The notes below the pieces were generated by a model. The model searched no databases and was not told where the DNA came from. It saw nothing but the letters and a program-made list of their open reading frames with translations. A DNA stretch of 64,000 nucleotides from assembly GCF_014645895.1 (NCBI RefSeq), contig NZ_BMMP01000012.1, positions 1 through 64,000 on the forward strand, read 5' to 3'. This DNA comes from Streptomyces daqingensis. Lineage in GTDB: Bacteria > Actinomycetota > Actinomycetes > Streptomycetales > Streptomycetaceae. The position numbers and the translations under genes are program-made. This document shows, piece after piece, positions 1-8,042 of this stretch (the first letter of the stretch is position 1; every line of letters starts with the position of its first letter).

Positions 1-188
1 CAATCACCACCGCGCACACACCGCGCTCGGCGGCCAACCACCCGCCAGCCGCGTCCCCAACCTCACGGGGCAATACAACTAGCCGGACGGGGTTGCTTCG
101 GCACAGACTCATCTCCCCCGCACCCATGGCCTCCCCTTGCCGGGGAGTGACGAGCGGGGCTCCGTCGACAGAGAAGGGCACGAGTGCG

Positions 189-1481
189 ATGAGTGAGACG
201 TCCGGGGCGAGCGGGACCTCAGAGTCCTCCGCAGCCGCTGAGGCATCCGAGCCGTCACAGGCGGGGGGAGCGCCTGCCGGGCAGGCCGACGGCGGCGCGT
301 CCGCCGGGCCGCCGGCACCGGGCTTCGGCAACTACCAGAACGACATCTACCTCAACGGCCTCGACGGCCAGTTGCCGCGCTTCACCACCGACCTCACGCT
401 GCTGGGCGCCTCCGCACGCGAGCACCTCGACCCGGGTGCGTTCGGCTACCTGGCCGGGGCCGCCGGTTCCGGGGCCACGCACCGGGCGAACCGCGCGGCC
501 TTCGACCGGCACCGGCTCGTCCCGCGCATGCTGCGAGGCCCGGCCCCCCGCGATCTCAGCACGACGGTGCTGGGCACCCGCATGCCCGCGCCCGTGCTGC
601 TCGCCCCCGTCGGCGTCCAGTCGATCATCCATCCCGACGGGGAGCTGGCCACTGCGCGGGCCGCCGCCTCCGTCGGCGTCCCGATGGTGCTCTCCACGGC
701 CTCGTCCCACACCGTCGAGGAGGTGGCCGAGGCGAACGGGCCCGACGGAACCCGCTGGTTCCAGCTGTACTGGCCCAACGACGACGACGTGTGCGTCAGC
801 ATCCTCGAGCGCGCCCGGGACGCCGGGTTCACCACGCTCGTCGTCACGCTGGACACCTGGACGCTGGCCTGGCGTCCGCAGGACCTCGACCAGTCCTACC
901 TTCCCTTCATCCGCGGCGTCGGCACGGCCATCCCCTTCTCCGACCCCGCTTTCCGCGCGGGTCTCGAGAAGACGCCGGAGGAGGACGTCATCTCGGCGGT
1001 GCTGCGCTGGGTGCCGATGTTCACCGGCACGGACCGCTCCTGGGACCAGCTGCCGTTCCTGCGCGAGCACTGGGACGGTCCGATCGTCCTCAAGGGCGTC
1101 CTGCACCCGGACGACGCCCGCAAGGCAGCCGACGCGGGCATGGACGGCATCGTCGTCTCCAACCACGGAGGCCGCCAGGTCGACGGCGCGATCGCCGCCC
1201 TCGACGCCCTGCCCGGCATCGTCGAAGCGGTGGGCGACCGGCTGGAGATCCTCTTCGACTCCGGCATCCGCACCGGATCCGACGTGCTGAAGGCGCTCGC
1301 GCTCGGAGCACGCGCCGTGCTCGTCGGACGCCCGTACGCCTACGGGCTCGCGCACGGCGGCGAGGACGGCGTGCGGCACGTGCTGCGCAGTCTCCTCGCC
1401 GATCTGGACCTCACGCTGGGCCTCTCCGGGCACCGGACGCCCGGCGAGCTGTCCGCGGACTCCCTGCAGAGCGGGGTCTGA
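189..1481 (+). CDS. FMN-dependent alpha-hydroxy-acid oxidoreductase, lactate 2-monooxygenase-like
   Basis: 430 aa from ATG 189, chosen because AGAAGG lies about 12 nt upstream; an in-frame start at 93 would add 32 residues that do not look like the family. The protein has an Ala/Ser/Gly-rich N-terminal tail of about 45 residues and then a full FMN_dh TIM barrel. Visible motifs are FGYLAGAAGSG near the N-terminus, KGVLHPDDA, the active-site stretch SNHGGRQVDGA carrying the catalytic His and Arg, and RTGSDVLKAL followed by VGRPYAYG for FMN phosphate binding. Family members oxidise L-lactate or similar 2-hydroxy acids; lactate 2-monooxygenase gives acetate and CO2. The length and the YLAGAAGS-type N-terminus fit the monooxygenase branch better than glycolate oxidase, but substrate cannot be fixed. 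It appears monocistronic; the next gene is convergent. Confidence 0.85.
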   Translation: MSETSGASGTSESSAAAEASEPSQAGGAPAGQADGGASAGPPAPGFGNYQNDIYLNGLDGQLPRFTTDLTLLGASAREHLDPGAFGYLAGAAGSGATHRANRAAFDRHRLVPRMLRGPAPRDLSTTVLGTRMPAPVLLAPVGVQSIIHPDGELATARAAASVGVPMVLSTASSHTVEEVAEANGPDGTRWFQLYWPNDDDVCVSILERARDAGFTTLVVTLDTWTLAWRPQDLDQSYLPFIRGVGTAIPFSDPAFRAGLEKTPEEDVISAVLRWVPMFTGTDRSWDQLPFLREHWDGPIVLKGVLHPDDARKAADAGMDGIVVSNHGGRQVDGAIAALDALPGIVEAVGDRLEILFDSGIRTGSDVLKALALGARAVLVGRPYAYGLAHGGEDGVRHVLRSLLADLDLTLGLSGHRTPGELSADSLQSGV

Positions 1482-1679
1482 CGGGCTGGAAGCCGGGGGC
1501 CGGCGGGTTGACGGACTGACGGATCGGCGTCTGACGGGCTGCGCGGGCGCGCGAGGACGTCCGGACAGGCGGCAGCGCAGGACAGCAGTGCGGGGTGCCA
1601 GGAAGGGCGCCAGTGCTGCGAGGGCCGCTGCCTTTCGGTCTCGCGGCGGGCCGGACGAGCGTCAGGGCCAGCAGGGCCG

Positions 1680-2144
1680 TCAGGGCGCCGGACGTCCGCC
1701 GTCCGCGGGCAGGAGCGCTGCCAGCCGTCGCAGTGCTCGCGCGTTGCCCCGTCTGAGCAGCGACCGCACGAGCGGCGCGGCCAGCCGCTCGGACGGCGGC
1801 ACCCGGCTCCACGCGTAGCTGAAGGCGATGCGGGTGCCGCCGTCCGGCAGCTCCGTCAGTTCGTACGTGCCGTAGGCCACGCGCCTGCCGCCGGCGCCTG
1901 TGTTGCGCTCCACGATCCTGGCCGGGCGGACGGCCTCCACGACCTCGATCTCGATCGTCTCGGTCCGGCCGCCCGCGCGGACGCTCACCGTCGCCTTCGC
2001 GCCCACACCGGACGCGGGGCCCGCGTACGTCCAGTCGCGGAGCATGTGGTCGGTGAACGACTCGTGACGGGACATCACGTCGAGGAAGTCGTACACCGTC
2101 TCGCGGTCCTGCGGGACGTTCACGCTCACGGTCACCGGTCGCAT
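1680..2144 (-). CDS. SRPBCC (START/Bet v1-like) family protein
   Basis: 154 aa from the ATG at 2144. An in-frame start 17 codons upstream exists, but the fold begins at MRPVTVSVNVP, which is the usual first strand of this family. Features seen are VPQDRETVYDFL at the N-terminus, alternating strands, and a C-terminal amphipathic helix after TRIAFSYAW (SERLAAPLVRSLLRR). SRPBCC proteins bind hydrophobic ligands in a helix-grip cavity; many actinobacterial members are polyketide cyclase/dehydrase-like or of unknown role. It is convergent with the lactate-monooxygenase-like gene and 145 nt downstream of the talarate dehydratase gene on the same strand. No specific function can be given. Confidence 0.75.
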   Translation of the reverse strand: MRPVTVSVNVPQDRETVYDFLDVMSRHESFTDHMLRDWTYAGPASGVGAKATVSVRAGGRTETIEIEVVEAVRPARIVERNTGAGGRRVAYGTYELTELPDGGTRIAFSYAWSRVPPSERLAAPLVRSLLRRGNARALRRLAALLPADGGRPAP

Positions 2145-2289
2145 GCCGCCAGCGTAGCCAGGCGGCACGCGGCCGGCCTCCGCATACCGCCGCACCGGGT
2201 CGGGAGGGGACGGACTGGCCCGTGGTCGCGAGAGGGGGCAGAGCGGCTCGCGGTCACGGGAGAGGACAGAGCGGCGCGCGGGGGCGCCG

Positions 2290-3486
2290 TCAGGGGCGGC
2301 CTCCCGTCTCGTACTCCTCCCGCGTCCAGGCGCGGGCCTGTTCGGAGAGGGTGATGCCGAGACCCGGCCGGTCCGGGACGTGCATGCGGCCGCCGCTGAT
2401 CGACGGGCGTTCCTCGAACAAGGGCTGGAGCCAGTCGAAGTGCTCCACCCAGGGCTCGTGCGGGTAGGCCGCGGCCAGGTGCAGATGGATCTCCATCGCG
2501 AAGTGCGGTGCGAGCTGCAGGTGTTCGAGCTCCGCGAGCCCGGCGAGCTTGAGGAACTGGGTGATCCCGCCGATGCGCGGGGCGTCGGGCTGGAGTACGT
2601 CGGCGGCTGAAGCGCGTATCAACTCCCGGTGCTCCGCGACGGATACGAGCATCTCACCCGTCGCCACGGGGGTGTCGAGCGTAGCGGCGAGTGCCGCGTG
2701 CCCCGACGCGTCGTAGGCGTCCAGCGGCTCCTCCAGCCAGACCAGGCCGAACTCCTCCATGGCGCGGCCCATGCGCAGTGCCGTGGGACGGTCCCACTGC
2801 TGGTTGGCGTCGGCCATCACCGGCACTTCGTCGCCCAAGTGCTCGCGTACGGCGGTCAGACGGCGAAGGTCCTCCTTGCGGTCGGGGTGGCCGACCTTGA
2901 TCTTGATGCCGCCGACGCCGTCCTCCAGCGAGGCGGAGGCGTTCTCCAGCAGCTCCCCGACCGGCGTGTGCAGGAAGCCTCCCGAGGTGTTGTAGCAGCG
3001 CACGGAATCCCGGTGCGCGCCCAGCAGTTTGGCGAGCGGCAGGCCCGCACGCCGGGCCTTCAGGTCCCACAGGGCCGTGTCGAAGGCGGCGACGGCCTGC
3101 GTCGCCAGGCCGCTCCGTCCCACGGAGGCGCCGGACCACACCAGCTTCGTCCACAACCGGCCGATGTCGCTGGGGTCTTCGCCGATCAGGTCGGGGGCGA
3201 GTTCCCTCGCGTGCGCGAACTGGCCCGGCCCGCCTGCGCGCTTGGAGTAGCTGAAACCGACGCCCTCATGGCCGTCCTCGGTGGCGATCTCGGCGAAGAG
3301 CAGGGCGACTTCGGTCATGGGCCGCTGCCGGCCGGTGAGCACCTTGGCGTCGCTGACGGGCGTCCGGAGGGGCAGGCCCACCGAGGAGAGCCTGATCCAG
3401 CGGATCCTGTCGGCGGCGGGCCCGTCGGTGCCACCGGTGCGGGACGCGGAGCGGGGTGTGCGGGGTGTCGGACGAGTCGAGTTCAC
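2290..3486 (-). CDS. L-talarate/galactarate dehydratase (enolase superfamily)
   Basis: 398 aa. Enolase-superfamily capping domain followed by a TIM barrel. The catalytic residues fall at K195 and K197 (KIKVG), metal ligands at D226 (DANQQW), E252 (LEEP) and E278 (TGEM), and the general base at H328 (APHFAMEIH). The residue set and spacing match, from memory, the Salmonella L-talarate/galactarate dehydratase, and the C-terminus (PGLGITLSEQAR) is also that subgroup's. The enzyme dehydrates galactarate to 5-keto-4-deoxyglucarate and can act on L-talarate. It is divergent from a GntP permease and glucarate dehydratase, which make the same product from glucarate, so the locus is a sugar-diacid catabolic set. 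The aldolase/dehydratase and semialdehyde dehydrogenase steps that follow are not in the window. Confidence 0.9.
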   Translation of the reverse strand: MNSTRPTPRTPRSASRTGGTDGPAADRIRWIRLSSVGLPLRTPVSDAKVLTGRQRPMTEVALLFAEIATEDGHEGVGFSYSKRAGGPGQFAHARELAPDLIGEDPSDIGRLWTKLVWSGASVGRSGLATQAVAAFDTALWDLKARRAGLPLAKLLGAHRDSVRCYNTSGGFLHTPVGELLENASASLEDGVGGIKIKVGHPDRKEDLRRLTAVREHLGDEVPVMADANQQWDRPTALRMGRAMEEFGLVWLEEPLDAYDASGHAALAATLDTPVATGEMLVSVAEHRELIRASAADVLQPDAPRIGGITQFLKLAGLAELEHLQLAPHFAMEIHLHLAAAYPHEPWVEHFDWLQPLFEERPSISGGRMHVPDRPGLGITLSEQARAWTREEYETGGRP

Positions 3487-3738
3487 GGTGGTGTCCTGGG
3501 TCGTCGGGCTGATGCTGTCGCGGCCGGGCGACGGCCGCGTGGTGCCCGGCGGCCGTGAAGTGCGCGCCTGCCGACGGCAGTTCCTTCATGTGGACGCCGT
3601 CCTGCATGCGAGACGCGGGCGCCGGTCCAGCCGTGGGCGGGAGCCGCCGGACCCAACACCTGTTCCTGACTGGGAGATTGGCGTTCCAGCCCGGAAGGCG
3701 ACCACACCGGCTCCGTCGAACCCGTGGCCGCACACTCA

Positions 3739-3767
3739 TTGACCCCGGCGACTCACAACCTTAGCCT
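3739..3767 (+). promoter_or_regulatory. Candidate promoter of the gntP-gudD unit
   Basis: TTGACC (3739-3744) and TAGCCT (3762-3767) are separated by 17 nt, a good fit to the HrdB-type consensus TTGAC-N17-TANNNT. The start would be near 3774, giving a leader of about 200 nt before the permease ATG. Seen by eye only; no transcript data. Confidence 0.45.
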
Positions 3768-3776
3768 CCATTCTCA

Positions 3777-3803
3777 TACATGGACAGCGTCTCTGTATTT
3801 GTA
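3777..3803. promoter_or_regulatory. 27-bp dyad, probable operator
   Basis: The symmetric pattern is TACA-N3-ACAG-N5-CTGT-N3-TGTA with all eight inner and outer pairs perfect. It sits just downstream of the candidate -10 box and is the most AT-rich patch of the region, where a repressor would block transcription. The layout suits a dimeric GntR-like or similar regulator; the regulator itself is not obvious in the window. Confidence 0.45.
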
Positions 3804-3972
3804 CGCGCGAGTGGAGGAGGACGACGTGGGGCCGACTGAGCGACCGGAGGGCGGCGCGTACGAGCGCGGCCCCGTCTCCGCCGGAGGAGATCCCGCGCCC
3901 CTCCTGCCGGATCTCCGTGCCGGCCAGGCCCGCATGCGGCCCGACAGCCTTACTGAGAAGGGGAGTTGACCC

Positions 3973-5310
3973 ATGCCTCTCGTCGCGGTCGGAGCCGGGG
4001 TCCTGCTCCTGCTCTTCCTCATGACCAGGCTCAAACTCAACGGCTTCGCGGCGCTGCTGCTGGTGGCGATCGGCGTCGGCCTGGTCCAGGGCATCCCGGT
4101 GGAGAAGATCCCGGAAGTCCTCGCGGGAGGCATCGGCGATCAGATAGGCGACACGATGCTCACCATCGGGCTCGGCGCCATGGTGGGCCGCGTCATGGGC
4201 GATTCGGGCGCCGCGCAGCGCGTGGCGACCCGGCTCGTCGACGCCTTCGGTCAGAAGCGCGTCCAGGTGGCGATGGTCGTCACGGCCATGCTCATCGGCG
4301 TCACCATGTTCTACGAGGTCGCGTTCGTGATCATCGTGCCGGTGGCGTTCACCATCGTCCGCGTGACCGGCAAGAGCCTGCTGTGGGTGGGCCTGCCGAT
4401 GTCGATCGCCCTGTCCACCATGCACAGCTTCCTGCCGCCGCACCCGGGGCCCACCGCCGTGGCGGCGACGTTCCACGCCTCTGCCGGACTCACCCTCTTC
4501 TACGGCCTGTTCATAGCCGTGCCGCTCGGCGCGCTCATCGCGCTGGCTTGGCCCCGGCTGCCGTTCGTACGGCGGATGAACCCGTCCATCCCCAAGGGCC
4601 TCGTCAGCGAGCGGGTGTTCACGGACGAGGAGATGCCCGGCATGGGCTGGTCCCTCTCGGTGGCGCTCTTCCCGGTGGTGCTGATCGCCGGCGCGGCCGT
4701 GACCGAGATGACCACGTCCGGCTCGAACACGCTGCTCCACACCGTCGCCTTCGTCGGATCGGCACCCGTCGCACTGCTCCTGACGCTGCTGCTGGCGATC
4801 TGGGCGTTCGGCCCCCGCATCGGGCGGAGCCTGTCCGAAGTCAGCGCCTCATGCACCTCCGCGGCCCAGGCGATGGCGATGATCCTGCTGGTGATCGGCG
4901 CCGGCGGCGCCTTCAAGCAGGTCCTCGTGGACGGCGGGATATCCGACTACATCGAGGAGGTCACGCACGGGTGGTCCATATCCCCGATCATCCTCGCGTG
5001 GCTCATCGCGGTGATCCTCCGCATCGCCCTGGGGTCGGCGACCGTCGCGGTCGTCACCGCGTCGGGCGTGGTCCTGCCGCTGCTCGCGGGCAGCGGCGTG
5101 CACCCCGAGGTGATGGTGCTGGCCGTCTCCTGCGGTTCGATCGCGTTCTCCCACGTGAACGATCCGGGCTTCTGGATGTTCAAGGAGTACTTCAACCTGT
5201 CGGTGGTCGAGGCGCTCAAGGCGCGCACCACGTACACCACCGTGCTGGCGGTCCTCGGCCTCGGCGGCGTGCTGGCACTGGAATGGAGCCTCGACGCCCT
5301 CGCCCTGTGA
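3973..5310 (+). CDS. GntP-family sugar-acid:H+ symporter
   Basis: 445 aa, almost entirely hydrophobic, with about 12-14 membrane segments. It starts at ATG 3973 with AAGGGGAG 8 nt upstream. GntP-family signatures are visible: GDTMLTIGLGAMVG, the FYEVAFVIIVP segment, the SFLPPHPGPTA motif, LGSATVAVVTASG, and HVNDPGFWMFKEYF near the C-terminus. GntP permeases take up gluconate and related sugar acids with protons across the cytoplasmic membrane. It lies between two sugar-diacid dehydratase genes and is followed 88 nt later by glucarate dehydratase, so its substrate here is more likely glucarate/galactarate than gluconate (inference). Confidence 0.92.
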   Translation: MPLVAVGAGVLLLLFLMTRLKLNGFAALLLVAIGVGLVQGIPVEKIPEVLAGGIGDQIGDTMLTIGLGAMVGRVMGDSGAAQRVATRLVDAFGQKRVQVAMVVTAMLIGVTMFYEVAFVIIVPVAFTIVRVTGKSLLWVGLPMSIALSTMHSFLPPHPGPTAVAATFHASAGLTLFYGLFIAVPLGALIALAWPRLPFVRRMNPSIPKGLVSERVFTDEEMPGMGWSLSVALFPVVLIAGAAVTEMTTSGSNTLLHTVAFVGSAPVALLLTLLLAIWAFGPRIGRSLSEVSASCTSAAQAMAMILLVIGAGGAFKQVLVDGGISDYIEEVTHGWSISPIILAWLIAVILRIALGSATVAVVTASGVVLPLLAGSGVHPEVMVLAVSCGSIAFSHVNDPGFWMFKEYFNLSVVEALKARTTYTTVLAVLGLGGVLALEWSLDALAL

Positions 5311-5398
5311 CGCGCGCGCCGTTACCCGGCCCGGGACCGGCCCGCGCCCCCATCACCACCCCGCCCGACCCACGGCGGGCCCCACGGAAGAAAGCCCG

Positions 5399-6751
5399 AT
5401 GAACCGACCCGGGAACCAGCACATGAACCAGCCCGTTGTCACCAGGTACTCCGTCTACCCGGTCGCCGGCCGAGACTGCATGGCGCTGAACCTCTCCGGC
5501 GCACACGGCCCCTACTTCACCCGCAACGTGCTCGTCCTGGAGGACTCCGAAGGGCGGACGGGAGTGGGAGAAGTGCCGGGCGGCGAGAAGATCACGCGCA
5601 CCCTCCGCGAGGCAGAACCCCTCGTGACGGGCAGCAAGTTGGGCGACTACAAGCGCGTCCTCAACGCGGTCGGGAACCGCTTCGCCGACCGGGACACGGG
5701 CGGCAGGGGCCGGCAGACCTTCGACCTGCGCACCACCGTCCACGCCGTCACGGCCGTCGAGTCGGCGCTGCTGGACCTGCTGGGCCAGCACCTCGACGTC
5801 CCCGTCGCGGCGCTCCTGGGCGACGGGCAGCAGCGCGACTCCGTCCGCATGCTCGGCTACCTCTTCTACGTCGGGGACCCCGGCCGCACCGACCTCGGAT
5901 ACGTCCGCGAACCGGACTCGGACACCGAGTGGTACCGGATCCGGCACGAGGAGGCCCTGACGCCGGAGGCGATCGTCCGTCAGGCCGAGGCCACCCGGAG
6001 CCTCTACGGCTTCGAGGACTTCAAGCTCAAGGGCGGTGTCCTGCCGGGCAGCGAGGAGGTGGAGGCGGTCCGGGCGCTCAAGGCGCGCTTCCCCGACGCC
6101 CGCATCACCCTCGACCCGAACGGCGCCTGGTCCCTGGAGGAGGCCGTCGAACTGTGCCGGCCGCTGACCGGCACCCTCGCCTACGCGGAGGACCCGTGCG
6201 GACCCGAAGGCGGATACTCGGGCCGGGAGATCCTGGCCGAGTTCCGCCGCGCGACGGGCCTCCCGACGGCGACCAACATGATCGCCACCGACTGGCGGCA
6301 GCTCGCCCACGCGCTGGCGCTGCAGTCCGTCTCCATCCCTCTCGCCGACCCGCACTTCTGGACGATGCAGGGCTCCGTGCGCGTCGCCCAGCTGTGCAAC
6401 TCGATGGGCCTGACGTGGGGTTGCCACTCCAACAACCACTTCGACGTCTCGCTGGCGATGATGGCTCACTGCGGCGCCGCCGCACCCGGCGAGTACAACG
6501 CCCTGGACACGCACTGGATCTGGCAGGAGGGGCTCGAACGGCTCACCGTCCGGCCCCCGGAGATCACCGGCGGGCAGGTCACCCTCCCCGACCGTCCCGG
6601 CCTGGGCGTCAGCATCGACATGGACAGGCTGCTCGCGGCCCACGAGCTGTACGAGGAGAAGGCCCTGTCGGGGCGGGACGACTCCGTAGCGATGCGGTAC
6701 CTCGTGCCGGGTTGGACGTTCGACGGCAAGCGCCCCTGCCTGGTCCGCTGA
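5399..6751 (+). CDS. gudD: Glucarate dehydratase
   Basis: 450 aa, close to the usual length of GudD. ATG 5399 follows a GGAAG-type RBS. Enolase-superfamily capping domain then barrel. Residues corresponding to those recalled for E. coli GudD are offset by four: K209 and K211 in FKLKGG, D239 and N241 in DPNGAW, E270, N293 in ATNMIATDW, H343 in HSNNH. The DPNGAW and HSNNHFDVS motifs are diagnostic of the glucarate dehydratase subgroup. It converts D-glucarate (and L-idarate) to 5-keto-4-deoxyglucarate. Cotranscription with the upstream GntP permease is likely (88-nt gap, no hairpin seen). Confidence 0.95.
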   Translation: MNRPGNQHMNQPVVTRYSVYPVAGRDCMALNLSGAHGPYFTRNVLVLEDSEGRTGVGEVPGGEKITRTLREAEPLVTGSKLGDYKRVLNAVGNRFADRDTGGRGRQTFDLRTTVHAVTAVESALLDLLGQHLDVPVAALLGDGQQRDSVRMLGYLFYVGDPGRTDLGYVREPDSDTEWYRIRHEEALTPEAIVRQAEATRSLYGFEDFKLKGGVLPGSEEVEAVRALKARFPDARITLDPNGAWSLEEAVELCRPLTGTLAYAEDPCGPEGGYSGREILAEFRRATGLPTATNMIATDWRQLAHALALQSVSIPLADPHFWTMQGSVRVAQLCNSMGLTWGCHSNNHFDVSLAMMAHCGAAAPGEYNALDTHWIWQEGLERLTVRPPEITGGQVTLPDRPGLGVSIDMDRLLAAHELYEEKALSGRDDSVAMRYLVPGWTFDGKRPCLVR

Positions 6752-6908
6752 CGGCGCCGGGGAGGGCGCGGGCGGGGCGCGGCTCCGTCGCGGATCGGTG
6801 TGGGCGCCTCTCCGTCTGGTGGGCGTGCGCGGGCCGCGTCGCGCCCGGGTTCCGGCGCGTCCGCGGGCGGCCGGGCGGCCTGCGAGCAGGGCGGCTCCGC
6901 CCCGCGGG

Positions 6909-6914
6909 TACCAT
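6909..6914 (+). promoter_or_regulatory. Candidate -10 box of rnpB
   Basis: TACCAT fits TANNNT and lies about 15 nt before the 5' strand of the rnpB P1 helix. No good -35 hexamer is visible at the expected distance, so the promoter call rests on position. Confidence 0.35.
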
Positions 6915-6929
6915 GGGCCGTACGGCGGA

Positions 6930-7324
6930 CGAGCCGGCCGGGCGGCCGCGTCGGGATTTCGGTCCCGCCGAGGAACGTCCGGGCTCCGAAGGGCAGGATG
7001 GTGGGTAACGCCCACCCGGGGTGACCCGCGGGACAGTGCCACAGAAAGCAGACCGCCGGAGCCGCACGCGGCTACCGGTAAGGGTGAAACGGTGGTGTAA
7101 GAGACCACCAGCGCCCAGGGCGACCTGGGCGGCTCGGTAAACCCCATCCGGAGCAAGGTCAAGAGGGGCCGGCGACGGCCCTGCGCGGACGTTCGAGGGT
7201 TGCCCGCCCGAGTCCGCGGGTGGACCGCACGAGGCCGGCGGCAACGCCGGTCCCAGATGGATGGCCGCCTCCCCCGGCGCCGCGAGGCGACGGGGAGACA
7301 GAACCCGGCGTACAGGCCGACTCG
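6930..7324 (+). ncRNA. rnpB: RNase P RNA, type A
   Basis: Catalytic RNA that matures tRNA 5' ends. The 5' segment (6930-6939) and 3' segment (7315-7324) pair as helix P1 with one mismatch. Conserved cores are present in order: GAGGAACGTCCGGGCTCC near 6969, ACAGTGCCACAGAAAGCAG near 7032, AAGGGTGAAACGGTGG near 7079, AAGAGACCACCAGCGC near 7097, GCAAGGTCAAGAGGGG near 7153, AGATGGATGGCC near 7255, and ACAGAACCCGGCGTACAG near 7298. The whole reads like a Streptomyces rnpB as I remember it. Exact ends are estimated from P1. No open reading frame in this stretch is real. Confidence 0.97.
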
Positions 7325-7546
7325 TCCGCCTCACCGCCTCACGCCAACCGTCATCGAAGTCCGCACGCGAGACGGGGCGACCGATCCGATCGGTCACGGT
7401 CAGGCCCTCGTCGGATCGCGTTCCCGTCCGCCCTCACAGTGAGCCCGGGGGGGGCGACGGCCTCGCGGCCGTGGAGGTGTCCGCGAGCGCGTCCAAGACT
7501 CGCCGGCGGCCTGAACCCCGGAGTACGCGGGCGTAGGCTCTCAGGG

Positions 7547-7936
7547 ATGCGGATAGGCGAGTTGTCCAAGCGCACGGGCGCAAGTCCGCGCTCACTGCGG
7601 TACTACGAGGAGCAGGGCCTGCTGACCAGCTCACGCTCCGGCGCGGGGCAGCGTCACTATTCCGATGACGCGGTGCAGCGCGTGTCACTCATCCGACGAC
7701 TGTTCGACGCTGGTATGTCCAGCCGGGTGATCGCGACCGTGCTGCCGTGTGTGGACATCCCGGGCGACCTGGGCGTCGCCGAGGAGACGTTCGCGGCGAT
7801 GATGCGCGAGCGCGACCGGATCGACGCCGACATCGCGCACCTGATCGAGACCCGGGACGCACTCGACGTGCTGATCGCGGCCAACAGCCGGCACCGGGCG
7901 GAGCTGACCACGGAACCGGTAGCGCGGTCGACGTGA
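7547..7936 (+). CDS. MerR-family transcriptional regulator
   Basis: 129 aa from ATG 7547. The frame is open further upstream, but MRIGELSKRTG is the canonical MerR N-terminus. Winged HTH in residues 1-70 (SPRSLRYYEEQGLL, then RHYSDDAVQRV), followed by a dimerisation helix around 80-115. No cysteine-based metal site is visible, so it is probably not a metal sensor. It lies 106 nt upstream of a zinc-free quinone-oxidoreductase-type gene, an arrangement common in actinobacteria where the MerR protein controls the reductase. The dyad between the genes (7967-7982) is placed as a MerR operator should be, inside a long -35/-10 spacer. Confidence 0.9.
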   Translation: MRIGELSKRTGASPRSLRYYEEQGLLTSSRSGAGQRHYSDDAVQRVSLIRRLFDAGMSSRVIATVLPCVDIPGDLGVAEETFAAMMRERDRIDADIAHLIETRDALDVLIAANSRHRAELTTEPVARST

Positions 7937-7960
7937 TGCTGTGATCTGCGTCTCACCCGG

Positions 7961-7991
7961 TTGCCCCTTACATCGATGTCAGAGATGAGGG
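7961..7991 (+). promoter_or_regulatory. Candidate MerR-type operator/promoter
   Basis: A 16-bp near-palindrome, CTTACATCGATGTCAG (7967-7982, 14 of 16 positions symmetric), follows directly after TTGCCC (7961-7966), a possible -35. A 19-nt spacer would put the -10 at 7986-7991, where the match to TANNNT is poor. MerR proteins classically act on 19-20 bp spacers. It lies between the MerR gene and the oxidoreductase it probably controls. Confidence 0.5.
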
Positions 7992-8042
7992 TGGCGACAA
8001 CGCCCGGAGTTACCGGGCCGGTTGCACGAGAGGCGGCGGACA

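Larger units (their letters stand above)
3487..3972. other. Divergent intergenic region, talarate dehydratase / GntP permease
   Basis: This 486-nt stretch has no convincing gene. It holds the divergent control region. On the plus strand a sigma-70-like promoter (3739-3767) is followed at once by an AT-richer 27-bp dyad (3777-3803), both listed separately. The rest is GC-rich and I see nothing specific for the minus-strand gene. Confidence 0.6.

Noticed and set aside
1482..1679. Repeated TGACGG hexamers after the lactate-monooxygenase-like gene
   Set aside because: Short, irregularly spaced and compatible with chance in this base composition.
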